37,220 bases of DNA, taken from the NCBI GenBank assembly GCA_012838125.1, contig DUPW01000127.1:1-37220 (forward strand). Reading direction: 5' to 3'. Within the stretch, counting starts at the first letter, position 1; the number at the start of each line of letters is the position of its first letter. Under the pieces are notes generated by a model. That model had not been told where the DNA came from. It saw only the letters and a list, made by a program, of their open reading frames with translations, and did no database searches. The position numbers and the translations under genes were made by a program. Shown piece by piece: positions 8,025 to 17,052 of this stretch. The DNA is from Papillibacter sp. (lineage in GTDB: Bacteria; Bacillota; Clostridia; Oscillospirales; Oscillospiraceae).

Positions 8025-9024
8025 GTGGGCTTTCGGTTCAGAAAGAGCATAAATTTAGGCGGCGGCTTTCGGATTAACCTCAGTAAGTCCGGCGTGGGGT
8101 ATAGCTGGGGCACGAAGGGCTTTCGCATCACCAAAACAGCCCGGGGCACAAGGCGAAGAACCTACTCTATTCCCGGAACGGGCATCTCCTATGTGCAGGA
8201 GACGAAAAGCAAAAACCGCTCTGCGGCGCCGTCCCATCACAAGGCCCCCGCAGAGGGCAATCATTACGATACCCAGACTCTTTTCAACGCTCAGGCGTCT
8301 CACATGGTCTCTGAGGGCTTAGAGGAGATGCTCGATGCGGCAAGGCGGGCGCTCCGGCTCCGCCGGTTTGCCCTCATCGGCCTGATTGCCTCCTTTGTTT
8401 TGGGTGTGCTGTCCCCTCTTTTCTTCATTTTGACGGCTGTCTTTGGGGGACTGCTCATGTTCGTCCACGCAAAGGGCGTGATAAACCTTGAGTATTTGAT
8501 TGACGACGAGGAGAAAGGGACGGTGGAAGCGCGCATGGGGCGGATGCTGCGCATTGCGCACTGCGCAAAGGTGTGGCGCATTATGGAGACGAGCCGGGTC
8601 ATAGACCGGAAATACGCCTCCGGCGCAAGCAATACGGTGAAGCGGATGCCCTGCGCCGCAAAGACGGCGCCCCCCCTTCCCCTTCAAGGCGAACGTCCCC
8701 GTGGCAACATTTAAAACAGGCCGCGAAACCCTCGTGTTCCTTCCCGATAGGCTCCTTATCCTGCAGGGGCTGAGTATCGGCGCCCTCACTTATGAGGACT
8801 TTACCGTCAGAACCGGCATAACGCGTTTTATCGAAAGCGACGTCGTCCCAAAGGACACAACGGTGGTGGACCACACGTGGAAATACGTCAACAAATCCGG
8901 TGGGCCGGACAAGCGCTTTAAGGACAACAGACAGCTTCCCGTGTGCCTGTACGGCGAGATGGAGCTGCGCTCCCCTAAGGGGCTTCATACCCTGCTGATG
9001 TTCTCAAACGCCTCCATTGAATAA
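8025..9024 (+). pseudogene. DUF4236 protein interrupted by a +1 frameshift in a C7 run
   Basis: The first part (GTG at 8025; AGGGGTGG 6 nt upstream) begins MGFRFRKSINLGGGFRINLS, a typical DUF4236 N-terminus of about 55 residues, followed by two hydrophobic helices (FALIGLIASFVLGVL and PLFFILTAVFGGLLMFV). The frame then runs out at 8714. The rest of the family-like sequence continues one frame over as PFPFKANVPVATFKTGRETLVF through NKSGGPDKRFK to 9024. Removing one C from the seven Cs at 8670-8676 joins the halves into a protein of about 332 aa reading APPFPFKANVPVATF. It may be a real mutation, a phase-variable tract or a sequencing error. Function of the family is unknown. Confidence 0.8.
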
Positions 9025-9028
9025 AGAG

Positions 9029-9060
9029 AGCCTGCCGCATACATAATCGGCAGGCTTTGC
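9029..9060 (+). terminator. Intrinsic terminator after the DUF4236 gene
   Basis: AGCCTGCCG pairs with CGGCAGGCT across a 10-nt loop, followed by TTGCTT. It begins 5 bp after the DUF4236 stop. Confidence 0.75.
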
Positions 9061-9082
9061 TTACTAAAAAGCGCAAAAGAAG

Positions 9083-9107
9083 GGCGGACAGCTTAAAGCT
9101 GCCCGCC
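9083..9107 (-). terminator. Terminator of the amino-acid permease gene
   Basis: A 12-bp stem with one mismatch (GGCGGACAGCTT against AAGCTGCCCGCC). On the minus strand it is followed by CTTCTTTT, 23 bp past the permease stop. Confidence 0.7.
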
Positions 9108-9129
9108 GCAATTTTTCGTATTTGTTGCT

Positions 9130-10491
9130 CTACGCCTTGAGGTCACGGGTTTTGCGGAAGGGAATGGCAATGAGCATGATGACGGCGAAGATAATGAGGT
9201 AATACACAACGGCCATTTTATGGGCGATCACCGCGGCAATGACCATGAACAGGCAGCTGAGTATCGAAAGAGTTGGCATCACAAAGCGCTTAAAGGCGCC
9301 CATCTCGCGCTCTTTCTTCATAAACAAGATGAAAACCGGAATGTAGGCACCGTAGAGCGTGATAATCGGCAGCTCCGACGTATCGAAGCAGAAGGGGCCG
9401 AACCACGGCTCCGTGAGGTTGGCGCCGTAGAAGTACAGCAACCAGAAACCGGCCATGAGTACGCCGAAAATCGAGGAGTTGGTCGCCATGTTGGTGGCTT
9501 TGTCAACCTGAGAGAACACCTTCGGCAGCGGGCCCTGTCCGCGGGCGGCGATGGCGTACATACTGCGGCAGTTGCCCATCATCAGCCCGTTGAGGGTGCC
9601 GAGGCAGGAGATGATGACGAAGACGAAAATAAGCGTCCCCCAGACGTTTCCGAATATATTCATAAACGCAACTTTTGCGCCGTTTTGACCGCTTTCCATG
9701 AGCGTCTCCGTGGGGACGGCACCGGCCAGGCCGATGTAATAGAAAATATAGATGAAGACGACAATCAGAGAACCGAGAGTCAGCGCAATGGGCAGGTTCC
9801 TCTTTGCATCCCGCAGCTCCGCGTTGATGGAGGTGGCGATAATCCAGCCTTCGTAGGCGAAGGCCACCGCCACCACAGAGGCCAGCAGTCCGCCGCCGGT
9901 TCCCGCCACGTCGGTGCTGATGACTTTCGAGAAGTTCTCAAGGGTCATGCCGTTGGCAAGCCCCGCAATGGTGCCCACGATGGCCATAAGCAGAAGGGGA
10001 ACGAGCTTGATGACCGTCGTCGTCACCTGAAACTTACCGGCCAGAATGGGCGACAGGGTATTCATGGCGTAGCTGGCGATGAGGAAGAACGCTGCAATGG
10101 TCATGCAGTTTCCGCCTGTAATGTCCCATCCCAGAAGCACGCAGAGATAGCGGGCCGAAACCCAGGCGAGGACGGACGTCAGGGTGGGGTTGTAAATGAC
10201 GGCCATGAACCAGCCTATGTAGTACGCGTATCCTTTACCCACCGTCATTTCCGAGTAGTCGACGATTCCGTTGACTTTTTCGTATTTCGTGGCCAGGGTG
10301 GCGAAGGAAAACGAGCAGATAATCATAATCAGTCCGACGATGGCCCAGGCGGCGATGCCCATGGGCATATTTCCGCTCGTGGCTTTGAGCACCGTTTCGG
10401 CCTTGAAGAACACACCGCTGCCGATGACGATGCCAACGACCATGGCGATGGCGGTAATCAGGCCATACTTCTTTTTTAACTCACTTTGCAT
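9130..10491 (-). CDS. APC-superfamily amino-acid permease
   Basis: A 453-aa integral membrane protein with about 12 hydrophobic helices. The N-terminus contains the APC-fold unwound helix motif GIVIGSGVFFKAE (residues 20-32). Later segments such as AFAYEGWIIATSINAELRDAKRNLP match the LAT/SteT-like branch, which often exchanges neutral amino acids. The substrate cannot be assigned from sequence alone. The start ATG lies 4 nt from GATGGAG, with a further GAGGAG upstream. It has its own promoter (10566-10594) and terminator, so it is probably monocistronic although it lies downstream of the crotonase gene on the same strand. Confidence 0.88.
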   Translation of the reverse strand: MQSELKKKYGLITAIAMVVGIVIGSGVFFKAETVLKATSGNMPMGIAAWAIVGLIMIICSFSFATLATKYEKVNGIVDYSEMTVGKGYAYYIGWFMAVIYNPTLTSVLAWVSARYLCVLLGWDITGGNCMTIAAFFLIASYAMNTLSPILAGKFQVTTTVIKLVPLLLMAIVGTIAGLANGMTLENFSKVISTDVAGTGGGLLASVVAVAFAYEGWIIATSINAELRDAKRNLPIALTLGSLIVVFIYIFYYIGLAGAVPTETLMESGQNGAKVAFMNIFGNVWGTLIFVFVIISCLGTLNGLMMGNCRSMYAIAARGQGPLPKVFSQVDKATNMATNSSIFGVLMAGFWLLYFYGANLTEPWFGPFCFDTSELPIITLYGAYIPVFILFMKKEREMGAFKRFVMPTLSILSCLFMVIAAVIAHKMAVVYYLIIFAVIMLIAIPFRKTRDLKA

Positions 10492-10565
10492 GAAACTCCA
10501 TCTCTCCTCTTATTCGTATAAAGTTCGAAACACTTTTGCCGATTAGGTGATAAAAGGCTCTGCAG

Positions 10566-10594
10566 AGTATAACAAATTCCCATTCTCAGAACAA
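10566..10594 (-). promoter_or_regulatory. Sigma-A promoter of the permease gene
   Basis: On the minus strand TTGTTC (10594-10589), a 17-bp spacer and TATACT (10571-10566), with an extended-10 TG before the -10 box. Confidence 0.7.
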
Positions 10595-10700
10595 GTGCAG
10601 GTATCACTGAAATATTCGGCAGTCTTTTGTGGATTTTTTAGCAAAGCAGAAGTTCTATTGAGTTTTCATGGTAGAGCTCACTTTGCCAGCGTGCGGCGTC

Positions 10701-11495
10701 CTATCGCCCTTTGAAAACAGGGGCCCTCTTCTCCCTGAATGCTTTCACCGCCTCCTTAAAGTCTTCTGTCCGCATGAGATCGACGGATAAACGGCGCTCC
10801 ACGGCCAGAGCCGCAGTTTGGTTCGCGCCGAAACGCACGGCGGCGGAGAGCTCTTTCAGCGCCCGTACCGCAACGGGCGGCTTTTTCAGAATGTCTTCGC
10901 ACAGCGCGCGCACATCCTCGTCAAAGGTCTCCTTGGGGTACACACGGTTAACAAGGCCCAGCCGAAGGGCCTCGTCGACCATCATTTTTTCACTGAAAAG
11001 AATCATCTCAAAGGCCCGATTGGGGGCAATGCGGTTCATCAGGTGAATGGCGCCGCCGCAGCCCGGGACGAGGCCGATGTTCATCTCCGGCAGCATAAAC
11101 TTCGACCCTTCCGCCGCCACAATCATGTCGCAGCAGAGGGCGATTTCAAGACCGCCGCCCACGCAGTTGCCCTTTACTGCGGCGATGACAGGTTTATTGA
11201 GGGCAAACAGAGCCTCCCGCAGCTCCAGACCGCAGGCGTAAATGAGGGCGGAATCTTCGTCGCTTTCTAAATTGTTCAGCATGTCCATGGACAGTCCGGC
11301 GGAAAAGGCCCGCTCCCCCGCTCCGGTGAGCACCACAACGCCGATGGTGTCGTCCACCCGTGCTTTGCGCAGCTCGGCCGTCAGCTCCCGCCACAAATCC
11401 GTTGTAAACTGGTTCATGGGCGGATTATCAAAAATCACATAAAGAATCCCCGGCTGTTCAGGCAGGCGGCGGACGTGCAGTTTCCCTTCAGACAT
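10701..11495 (-). CDS. Enoyl-CoA hydratase/isomerase family protein (crotonase)
   Basis: A 264-aa protein of the crotonase fold, which acts on acyl-CoA thioesters. The oxyanion-hole segments are AFSAGLSMDML (residues 63-73) and GNCVGGGLEIAL (109-120). Glu117 and Glu137 (LPEMNIGLVPGCGG) align by eye with the two catalytic glutamates of classical enoyl-CoA hydratase, so hydratase activity is possible, but the exact substrate is unknown. I chose the ATG at 11495 because GAGG lies 9 nt upstream; the in-frame ATG at 11510 overlaps that site. No other beta-oxidation gene is adjacent. It has its own consensus-like promoter and is divergent from glnN. Confidence 0.88.
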   Translation of the reverse strand: MSEGKLHVRRLPEQPGILYVIFDNPPMNQFTTDLWRELTAELRKARVDDTIGVVVLTGAGERAFSAGLSMDMLNNLESDEDSALIYACGLELREALFALNKPVIAAVKGNCVGGGLEIALCCDMIVAAEGSKFMLPEMNIGLVPGCGGAIHLMNRIAPNRAFEMILFSEKMMVDEALRLGLVNRVYPKETFDEDVRALCEDILKKPPVAVRALKELSAAVRFGANQTAALAVERRLSVDLMRTEDFKEAVKAFREKRAPVFKGR

Positions 11496-11582
11496 AGCTA
11501 AAAACCTCACAATTCTTGTTTTTCCGATGCCGAAAGCTCACACAAACGGCAATAAAAGGAAATATAAGGATAATATGTGTTT

Positions 11583-11611
11583 AGTATATAACCTTTTGAA
11601 ACAGTTGTCAA
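11583..11611 (-). promoter_or_regulatory. Sigma-A promoter of the crotonase gene with overlapping dyad
   Basis: On the minus strand TTGACA (11611-11606), a 17-bp spacer and TATACT (11588-11583). A dyad with arms TTTTGA (11594-11599) and TCAAAA (11608-11613) overlaps the -35 box and could bind a regulator. The gene-free stretch 11496-11830 holds this promoter, the glnN promoter and the glnN leader. Confidence 0.72.
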
Positions 11612-11695
11612 AACAGACCGGCCATTGTTTATTTTCTTGCAATATTGCTCGGCTTAGACTGTGCAATTTTATGAATAAATACAATGCATGCATGA

Positions 11696-11724
11696 TTGAC
11701 AAACGAAAGTTGCAAGACTATAAT
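11696..11724 (+). promoter_or_regulatory. Consensus sigma-A promoter of glnN
   Basis: TTGACA (11696-11701), a 17-bp spacer and TATAAT (11719-11724): a perfect consensus in every element. The palindrome ATGCATGCAT (11684-11693) abuts the -35 box. Such a strong promoter suggests that control is exerted by a repressor or in the leader. Confidence 0.85.
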
Positions 11725-11733
11725 GATAGCAAC

Positions 11734-11796
11734 AACGGCAATGGCGCCATTGGCTCAATGGTGACCAGTGCCGTTATTTTATTTTTAAATTTTTTC
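11734..11796 (+). terminator. Terminator-like hairpin in the glnN leader (possible attenuator)
   Basis: Starting within a few bases of the predicted transcription start, AACGGCAATGG (11734-11744) pairs with CCAGTGCCGTT (11765-11775) with one mismatch. Inside it CCATTG-GCT-CAATGG (11747-11761) forms a second stem, and a T-rich tract follows (to 11796). A competing palindrome CAATGGCGCCATTG (11739-11752) would disrupt the outer stem, so two folds are possible. This resembles transcription attenuation ahead of glnN. I do not recognise a known glutamine riboswitch or an ANTAR-type paired hexaloop. Confidence 0.5.
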
Positions 11797-11830
11797 GAGG
11801 ATATGAGATTCTAAGTTGGGAGTTTTAGTT

Positions 11831-13924
11831 ATGGCAACTGTAAAAGAACTATTTGGCTCCATGGTCTTTAACGACTGTGAAATGCGGCAGAGGCTTCCGA
11901 AAGAGACATACAGAGCGCTGAAGAAGACAATCGACGAGGGCGCCGCCCTAGACAAAAGCGTCGCCAACGCGGTGGCGAACGCCATGAAGGAATGGGCCGT
12001 TGAAAAAGGTGCCACCCACTTTACCCACTGGTTCCAGCCCATGACGGGCGTCACCGCCGAAAAGCATGACAGTTTTCTCTCTCCCACAAGCGACGGGCGT
12101 ATCCTCATGGAGTTTTCGGGGAGCGAGCTTGTCCGGGGCGAACCGGACGCCTCCAGCTTCCCCTCCGGCGGTATCCGCGCCACCTTCGAGGCCCGGGGCT
12201 ACACCGTTTGGGACCCCACCTCCTCCGCCTTCGTCAAAGGTACCACCCTGTATATCCCAACGGCCTTCTGCTCCTACACCGGCGAAGCCTTGGACGCAAA
12301 AACGCCCCTCCTGCGCTCCATGAGCGCCCTCAATAAGCAGGCCCTGCGCGTCCTGCGCCTGTTCGGCAACAGCGCCGCCAAGTCCGTGCGCTCCACCTGC
12401 GGCCCAGAGCAGGAGTACTTCCTTATCGACAAGGAGATGTACTTAAAGCGCAAGGACCTCATTTACACGGGCCGCACCCTCTTCGGCAACAAGCCACCCA
12501 AGGGACAGGAGATGGAGGACCAGTACTTCGGCTCCATCAAATGCCGCGTGGCCGCCTTTATGGAAGAACTGAATGCGGAGCTTTGGAAGCTGGGCGTCTT
12601 GGCTAAGACGCAGCACAACGAAGTGGCGCCGGCACAGCACGAAATCGCCCCCATCTTCACTTCCACGAACATCGCCACCGACCACAACCAGCTGACGATG
12701 GAGCTTCTCCAGCGTATTGCGAAGAAATACGGCATGATTTGCCTGCTGCATGAAAAACCCTTCGAGGGCATTAACGGCAGCGGCAAGCACAACAACTGGT
12801 CCCTCGCCACGGATACGGGCGTGAACCTCCTCGACCCGGGCAAAACGCCCCACGAAAACGCCCAGTTCCTCCTGTTCCTCACCGCCGTCATCAAAGCGGT
12901 GGACGACTATCAGGATTTGCTGAGGGTCTCCGTGGCCTCCGCAGGCAACGACCACCGTCTCGGCGCCAACGAAGCACCGCCGGCCATTGTGTCCGTCTTC
13001 CTCGGCGAGGAGCTCACCGCCATCGTCGATTCCATTACGAACGGCACGTCTTATGACTTATGCCCCCGCACCATGATGCAAATCGGCGTGGACGTCCTGC
13101 CCCCCTTCCCGAAGGACACCACGGATAGAAACCGCACCTCCCCCTTCGCCTTCACGGGCAACAAGTTCGAGTTTCGCATGGTAGGCTCCGCCATGTCCAT
13201 CTCCGATGCCAACGTGGCCATCAACACCGCCGTGGCAGAAGCCCTGCGCCTGTTTGCCGACAGGCTGGAAAGCGCCGCCGACTTCCAAGCGGAGCTGCAG
13301 GCGCTTATTAAAGAGACGCTAAAGCAGCACAAGCGCATCATCTTCAACGGCAACGGCTACGACGAAGAATGGGTCTTTGAAGCAGAAAAGCGCGGCCTGC
13401 TCAACCTGCGCACAACGGCGGACGCCATCCCGCACCTTATTAAAGAGAAGAACGTGGAGCTGTTCACCAACCATGGCGTCTTTACCGAGACGGAAATCCA
13501 CTCGCGCTACGAAATCAGCCTCGAAAAATACTGCAAGACCTTGAGCATCGAAGCGCTGACGATGCTGGACATGGCAAAAACCGATATCCTCCCCGCCGCC
13601 TCGGCCTACGCCAAAGAGCTGGCGGAGACGGTCTTCGCGAAGAAAGCCGTATCGGAGGTTGTGAACGCCACCTTTGAAACCGAGCTTCTCTCGGAAGTCA
13701 GCGCCCTCACGGCGGCACTTTACGCAAAAGTCAAAGCCTTAGAGAGTGCCGTGGAAGCGGCGGAGTCGGTTTCGGAGATGGGTGAGAAGTCTCTGGCATA
13801 TAAAGACGGTGTCATCCCCGCCATGGAGGCCCTTCGTGAAGCGGCCGACAAACTGGAGAGCATCACCGCAAAGACGTACTGGCCCCTGCCAACGTACGGC
13901 GACCTTCTTTTTAGCGTAATCTAA
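11831..13924 (+). CDS. glnN: Type III glutamine synthetase (GlnN)
   Basis: A 697-aa enzyme that makes glutamine from glutamate, ammonia and ATP. Its length (about 700 aa, against about 450 for type I) and motifs identify the GlnN class: [12 protein letters not shown] near residues 63-74, [10 protein letters not shown], the [12 protein letters not shown] block, [11 protein letters not shown] and [20 protein letters not shown] long helical C-terminal region follows. The ATG at 11831 has GGGAG 8 nt upstream; the in-frame TTG at 11816 overlaps that region and is unlikely. The gene stands alone, with a consensus promoter and a structured leader, which points to nitrogen-responsive control at the RNA level. 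Confidence 0.96.
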   Translation: MATVKELFGSMVFNDCEMRQRLPKETYRALKKTIDEGAALDKSVANAVANAMKEWAVEKGATHFTHWFQPMTGVTAEKHDSFLSPTSDGRILMEFSGSELVRGEPDASSFPSGGIRATFEARGYTVWDPTSSAFVKGTTLYIPTAFCSYTGEALDAKTPLLRSMSALNKQALRVLRLFGNSAAKSVRSTCGPEQEYFLIDKEMYLKRKDLIYTGRTLFGNKPPKGQEMEDQYFGSIKCRVAAFMEELNAELWKLGVLAKTQHNEVAPAQHEIAPIFTSTNIATDHNQLTMELLQRIAKKYGMICLLHEKPFEGINGSGKHNNWSLATDTGVNLLDPGKTPHENAQFLLFLTAVIKAVDDYQDLLRVSVASAGNDHRLGANEAPPAIVSVFLGEELTAIVDSITNGTSYDLCPRTMMQIGVDVLPPFPKDTTDRNRTSPFAFTGNKFEFRMVGSAMSISDANVAINTAVAEALRLFADRLESAADFQAELQALIKETLKQHKRIIFNGNGYDEEWVFEAEKRGLLNLRTTADAIPHLIKEKNVELFTNHGVFTETEIHSRYEISLEKYCKTLSIEALTMLDMAKTDILPAASAYAKELAETVFAKKAVSEVVNATFETELLSEVSALTAALYAKVKALESAVEAAESVSEMGEKSLAYKDGVIPAMEALREAADKLESITAKTYWPLPTYGDLLFSVI

Positions 13925-13938
13925 ATCCTCCCCGCAGG

Positions 13939-13965
13939 CGGCACCACCCCAACGGTGCCGTTTGC
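13939..13965 (+). terminator. Probable terminator after glnN
   Basis: CGGCACC (13939-13945) pairs with GGTGCCG (13954-13960), followed by TTTGC. The stem is good but the T tract is short. Confidence 0.45.
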
Positions 13966-14042
13966 ATTTCAAACGACACCCCAAATACACTCACCCCACT
14001 GAAAACCAGCTCAAATCCCCCAAATCGGTTCTTCTCTCTCCA

Positions 14043-14083
14043 AAGGCAAAAGGCACGCTGCTATGCGGCGTGCCTTTTGCCTT
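14043..14083. terminator. Convergent bidirectional terminator between glnN and the mtnA operon
   Basis: A perfect 16-bp stem (AAGGCAAAAGGCACGC with its complement) and a 9-nt loop. The runs of A and T lie inside the arms. It sits between the 3' ends of glnN and the leftward FAH-family gene. Confidence 0.7.
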
Positions 14084-14188
14084 ATGCGCATTTTATGCGC
14101 AGTTCGTTATATTAAAGAATACTTGACGCCGTTTGGTATGGGTTTTCTACGCAAGAGGATGCGCCATCCCGCCGTCGTGAGAGACGCG

Positions 14189-15034
14189 TCAGACAAGGGG
14201 CGTCGTCAGCGTGCCGATGCCTTCAATGGTGATGCGCACGGTGTCACCCTTTTTCAGCCAGACACGGGTGCCCTTTGGCTTTCCGAGGATGACGCCTGCG
14301 GGGGTGCCGGTGAAAATGAGGTCACCTGGCCCCAGCTTAAAAAAGCGAGACGCGGTGCTCACAATCTCGGCGCAGTCGAAAATCATGTCGGAGGTGACGT
14401 CCTCCTGCACCACTTCGCCGTTGACGGAGCAGGTAATGCGGTTGTCAGCGTTGGGGTCGAAGGCGTCCTTCGTCACGACGCAGGGGCCCGCCGGCGCAAA
14501 CCCGGGGAAGGATTTGCCCGCCAGCCACTGGCTGGAGAGGAACTGACTGTCCCGGGCGGAAAGGTCATTGCCGCAGGTGTAGCCGAAAACGTAGTTGAGG
14601 GCCTCCTCCTTGGGGACGTTCCATGCCGTCTTTCCCATGACGATGACGAGTTCCGCCTCGTAATCGTAGCACCGCTGCCATGTCGGCAGGGGGACAGGCC
14701 GCCCCGCCGCTCCCAGTGCGTCGTTAAACTTGGAGAAGAACACAATGTCCTTCGGCGGCTCGCCCCCCGTCTCCTCCGCGTGCTTTCTGTAGTTAAGGCC
14801 CACACAGAGGATTTTCTGGGGCGTTGTGACAGTGGCATATTCCAGCACACCGTCCAGAACGGGCAGTGTCTCGTCCATAACCGCCCCGGCGATACGGGTG
14901 AGAAGCCCCTCGCCACCCGCGATAACCTCGTCGATGCTATGAGCCAGCCCCAGCGCTGTGATGTCCACAACGCCCCGCGCCGTCTCCACACCGCAGTGGG
15001 TTTTGCCACCTGAGATGAAGTTTACCAGTTTCAT
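14189..15034 (-). CDS. Fumarylacetoacetate hydrolase (FAH) family protein
   Basis: A 281-aa protein of the FAH C-terminal-domain superfamily, metal-dependent enzymes that hydrolyse or decarboxylate 2-oxo acids and related beta-dicarbonyls. Visible motifs are GLNYRKHAEETG (H85, E87/E88), DYEAELVIVMGK with the metal-binding pair E126/E128, and GYTCGNDLSARD with D157. An N-terminal segment of about 70 residues precedes the core, as usual. It is the last gene of the mtnA / class II aldolase operon, 21 bp after the aldolase gene, with AAAGGTGA before its ATG. Its role there is unclear: it may act on a product of the aldolase or be an unrelated passenger. Members include oxaloacetate decarboxylases, tautomerases and hydratases, so I assign no reaction. 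Confidence 0.88.
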   Translation of the reverse strand: MKLVNFISGGKTHCGVETARGVVDITALGLAHSIDEVIAGGEGLLTRIAGAVMDETLPVLDGVLEYATVTTPQKILCVGLNYRKHAEETGGEPPKDIVFFSKFNDALGAAGRPVPLPTWQRCYDYEAELVIVMGKTAWNVPKEEALNYVFGYTCGNDLSARDSQFLSSQWLAGKSFPGFAPAGPCVVTKDAFDPNADNRITCSVNGEVVQEDVTSDMIFDCAEIVSTASRFFKLGPGDLIFTGTPAGVILGKPKGTRVWLKKGDTVRITIEGIGTLTTPLV

Positions 15035-15055
15035 CTTATCACCTTTTATAAAAGA

Positions 15056-15748
15056 TTAGTCCCCGTCCCGCCCTTTCGGGCGTCCGCCGCCTGTAATGCC
15101 CCAAGTCGGGCGCAGTTTGATAAGCGCATCAATCTGCCCCTCCGTCATGGGGCGCGTAAGCCCCATCATGCGGGCGTACATCGTCACCGTGGCGTTATAC
15201 TCGATGCTCTCCATGCGGAAAAGGGCCTGCATCACGTCCCGCCCCCAGGCCACGGCGCCGTGGTGCTCCAACAGCGCCCCGTTATACTCCTTCACAAAGG
15301 GCACGACGCTCTCCGCCAGCTCCTTCGACCCGGGCATGGCAAAGGGCGCTAAGGGGATGACGCCTAGAAGGACAACGGCCTCCTGCAAAAGCGCCATGTC
15401 CAGAGCCTGACCCGCCGCAGAAAAGGCGGCGGACACCGGCGGGTGGGCGTGTACCACGCCGCAGACGTCGGGCGCCGTGCGGTATATGGCAAGGTGCATT
15501 TGTATCTCGGAGGAAGGGCGCATGGCCCCTTGAAGTCTGTTCCCCTCTAAATCGAGCTTTACCAGCATGTCCTCCGTCATAAACCCCTTTGAGACGCCGG
15601 AGGGCGTGCACCAGATTTCCCTCTCTGAGACGCGGGCGGAGATGTTGCCGTCATTGGCCGCCACGAAGCCCCTTTGATAGAGCCGCCGCCCCGCTTCGAG
15701 AATGTCCCGCTTGGCCTGCTCGTCCGTCAGATATGAAGTCTCAGCCAT
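15056..15748 (-). CDS. Class II aldolase/adducin family protein (DHAP-shunt Ald2/DrdA-like candidate)
   Basis: A 230-aa zinc aldolase of the fuculose-phosphate aldolase family. Catalytic E81 (RPSSEIQMH) and zinc ligands H100 and H102 (VVHAHPP), plus H163 (LLEHHGAVAWG), are all present. Next to an MtnA-type isomerase, the best fit is the aldolase of the DHAP shunt, which splits 5-deoxyribulose-1-phosphate or 5-methylthioribulose-1-phosphate into dihydroxyacetone phosphate and an aldehyde. The alternative is the related dehydratase MtnB of the methionine salvage cycle, but no mtnC or mtnD gene is nearby. It starts 18 bp after mtnA, with GGAG upstream of the ATG at 15748. Confidence 0.85.
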   Translation of the reverse strand: MAETSYLTDEQAKRDILEAGRRLYQRGFVAANDGNISARVSEREIWCTPSGVSKGFMTEDMLVKLDLEGNRLQGAMRPSSEIQMHLAIYRTAPDVCGVVHAHPPVSAAFSAAGQALDMALLQEAVVLLGVIPLAPFAMPGSKELAESVVPFVKEYNGALLEHHGAVAWGRDVMQALFRMESIEYNATVTMYARMMGLTRPMTEGQIDALIKLRPTWGITGGGRPKGRDGD

Positions 15749-15766
15749 GTTGCCGCCTCCGCTCCT

Positions 15767-16831
15767 TTATGTAAACAGCCGCCGGAGGTTTTCCTCAAAT
15801 GGCGGGCGCACGATGCCCTTTTCCGTCACGATGGCGGTAATCAGCGTGTGGTCGGTCACGTCGAAGGCGGGGTTGTAGCACTTCACTTCCGGCAGGGCGA
15901 TGGGCTTTTCAAAATACAGCTCCTTAATCTCCCTCGGGTCCCGCAGCTCGATTTTGATATCCTCTCCCGTGCAGCACTTAAAGTCGATGGTGGAGGAGGG
16001 GCAGAACACGTAGAAGGGGATGTTGTAATATTTGGCTAAAATCGCAAGGCCGCTGGTGCCGATTTTGTTCGCCGTGTCGCCGTTTGCCGCTACCCTGTCG
16101 CACCCGACAAAGACGGCGTTTATCTTCCCCTCTTTCATCACAAGGCTTGCCATATTGTCGCATATTAAGGTGCAGTCCACCCCTGCCTTCTGCAGTTCAT
16201 ACGTGGTCAAGCGCGCCCCCTGCAGAAGCGGGCGCGTTTCGTCACAGTAGGCCCGAAGCTCAATGCCCATCTCCTTGGCGAGGAGGAGCGTGCCCAGCCC
16301 CGTCCCATAGCGGGATGTGGCCAGGGCGCCGGCGTTGCAGTGGGTGAGGATGCCATCCCCCTCCTTCACCAGCTCCAGCCCGAAGGCGGAGATGGCAAGG
16401 CACATGTCAATATCTTCCTGATGGATGACCAGTGCCTGCCGGCGCAGGGCGGAGATAATCTCGTCAATCGGGCGCTCCTTGTTTTCAAGGAGGGCCGCTT
16501 CCATTTTGTCAAGGGCATGCCGGAGATTCACCGCCGTGGGGCGCGAAGCGTCCAGATATGCCTTGTTTTCCAGAAACTCGGCGTAAAAGGCATCAAAATC
16601 GCGGCATTTCGTCTGGGCGGCGAGAACATACATGGCGTATCCCGCGAAAATGCCGATGGCCGGTGCGCCCCGAACCCGCAGGGTGGCGATGGCCTCGTAA
16701 AGCTCCTCCCTCTCACTCAGGGTGAGCATCACTTCCTCGTTCGGCAGGCGCGTCTGGTCGATGATTTCAACCGCCGGACCCTCTTCCGCCAGATGGACGT
16801 TTTCGGTGTAAACCGTTATGATGTGATCCAT
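15767..16831 (-). CDS. mtnA: S-methyl-5-thioribose-1-phosphate isomerase (MtnA/DrdI type)
   Basis: A 354-aa aldose-ketose isomerase of the eIF2B-like fold that converts 5-methylthioribose-1-phosphate (or 5-deoxyribose-1-phosphate) to the 1-phospho-ketose. Family motifs are RVRGAPAIG (52-60), [16 protein letters not shown] with catalytic C165, [18 protein letters not shown], and [17 protein letters not shown] with catalytic D245. It is the first gene of the operon with the aldolase and the FAH-family gene and has its own promoter at 16865-16892. No kinase (MtnK) or nucleosidase/phosphorylase lies in the window, so the upstream steps must be encoded elsewhere. It is divergent from the UroD-family gene. 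Confidence 0.93.
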   Translation of the reverse strand: MDHIITVYTENVHLAEEGPAVEIIDQTRLPNEEVMLTLSEREELYEAIATLRVRGAPAIGIFAGYAMYVLAAQTKCRDFDAFYAEFLENKAYLDASRPTAVNLRHALDKMEAALLENKERPIDEIISALRRQALVIHQEDIDMCLAISAFGLELVKEGDGILTHCNAGALATSRYGTGLGTLLLAKEMGIELRAYCDETRPLLQGARLTTYELQKAGVDCTLICDNMASLVMKEGKINAVFVGCDRVAANGDTANKIGTSGLAILAKYYNIPFYVFCPSSTIDFKCCTGEDIKIELRDPREIKELYFEKPIALPEVKCYNPAFDVTDHTLITAIVTEKGIVRPPFEENLRRLFT

Positions 16832-16864
16832 TTATCCTGCTCCCGTCTTAGCTTTCTGGTTTCC

Positions 16865-16892
16865 ATTATATCACGCCCCCTTCCCCGCGCAA
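16865..16892 (-). promoter_or_regulatory. Sigma-A promoter of the mtnA operon
   Basis: On the minus strand TTGCGC (16892-16887), a 16-bp spacer and a perfect TATAAT (16870-16865) with an extended-10 TG. It lies 34 bp upstream of the mtnA start. Confidence 0.72.
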
Positions 16893-16990
16893 ATAAAATC
16901 ACGCCGGCAAAGGGGCCTTTCCCGAAAAGACGCCGAAATCTTTCGCCATTCAGAGCAAAAACAAGGCCGCCGATTCAGGCATTTCTCCGC

Positions 16991-17020
16991 TTGACAAGCC
17001 TTTCCATAGAGTGATACGCT
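16991..17020 (+). promoter_or_regulatory. Promoter of the UroD-family gene
   Basis: A consensus TTGACA (16991-16996), an 18-bp spacer and a weak TACGCT (17015-17020) preceded by an extended-10 TG. Confidence 0.5.
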
Positions 17021-17052
17021 TTCAGAAAGTAAACAATATGGAGGTTTTGCTT

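Noticed and set aside
9220..10479. 419-aa rightward open frame opposite the permease gene
   Set aside because: His/Asp/Gly-rich shadow translation; the permease helices on the other strand are unmistakable.
11527..11814. 95-aa open frame between the crotonase gene and glnN
   Set aside because: It runs across two convincing promoters and the glnN leader hairpin, has no ribosome binding site, and its composition is not protein-like.
14063..15013. 316-aa rightward open frame
   Set aside because: It is the antisense shadow of the FAH-family gene, whose motifs and ribosome binding site are clear.
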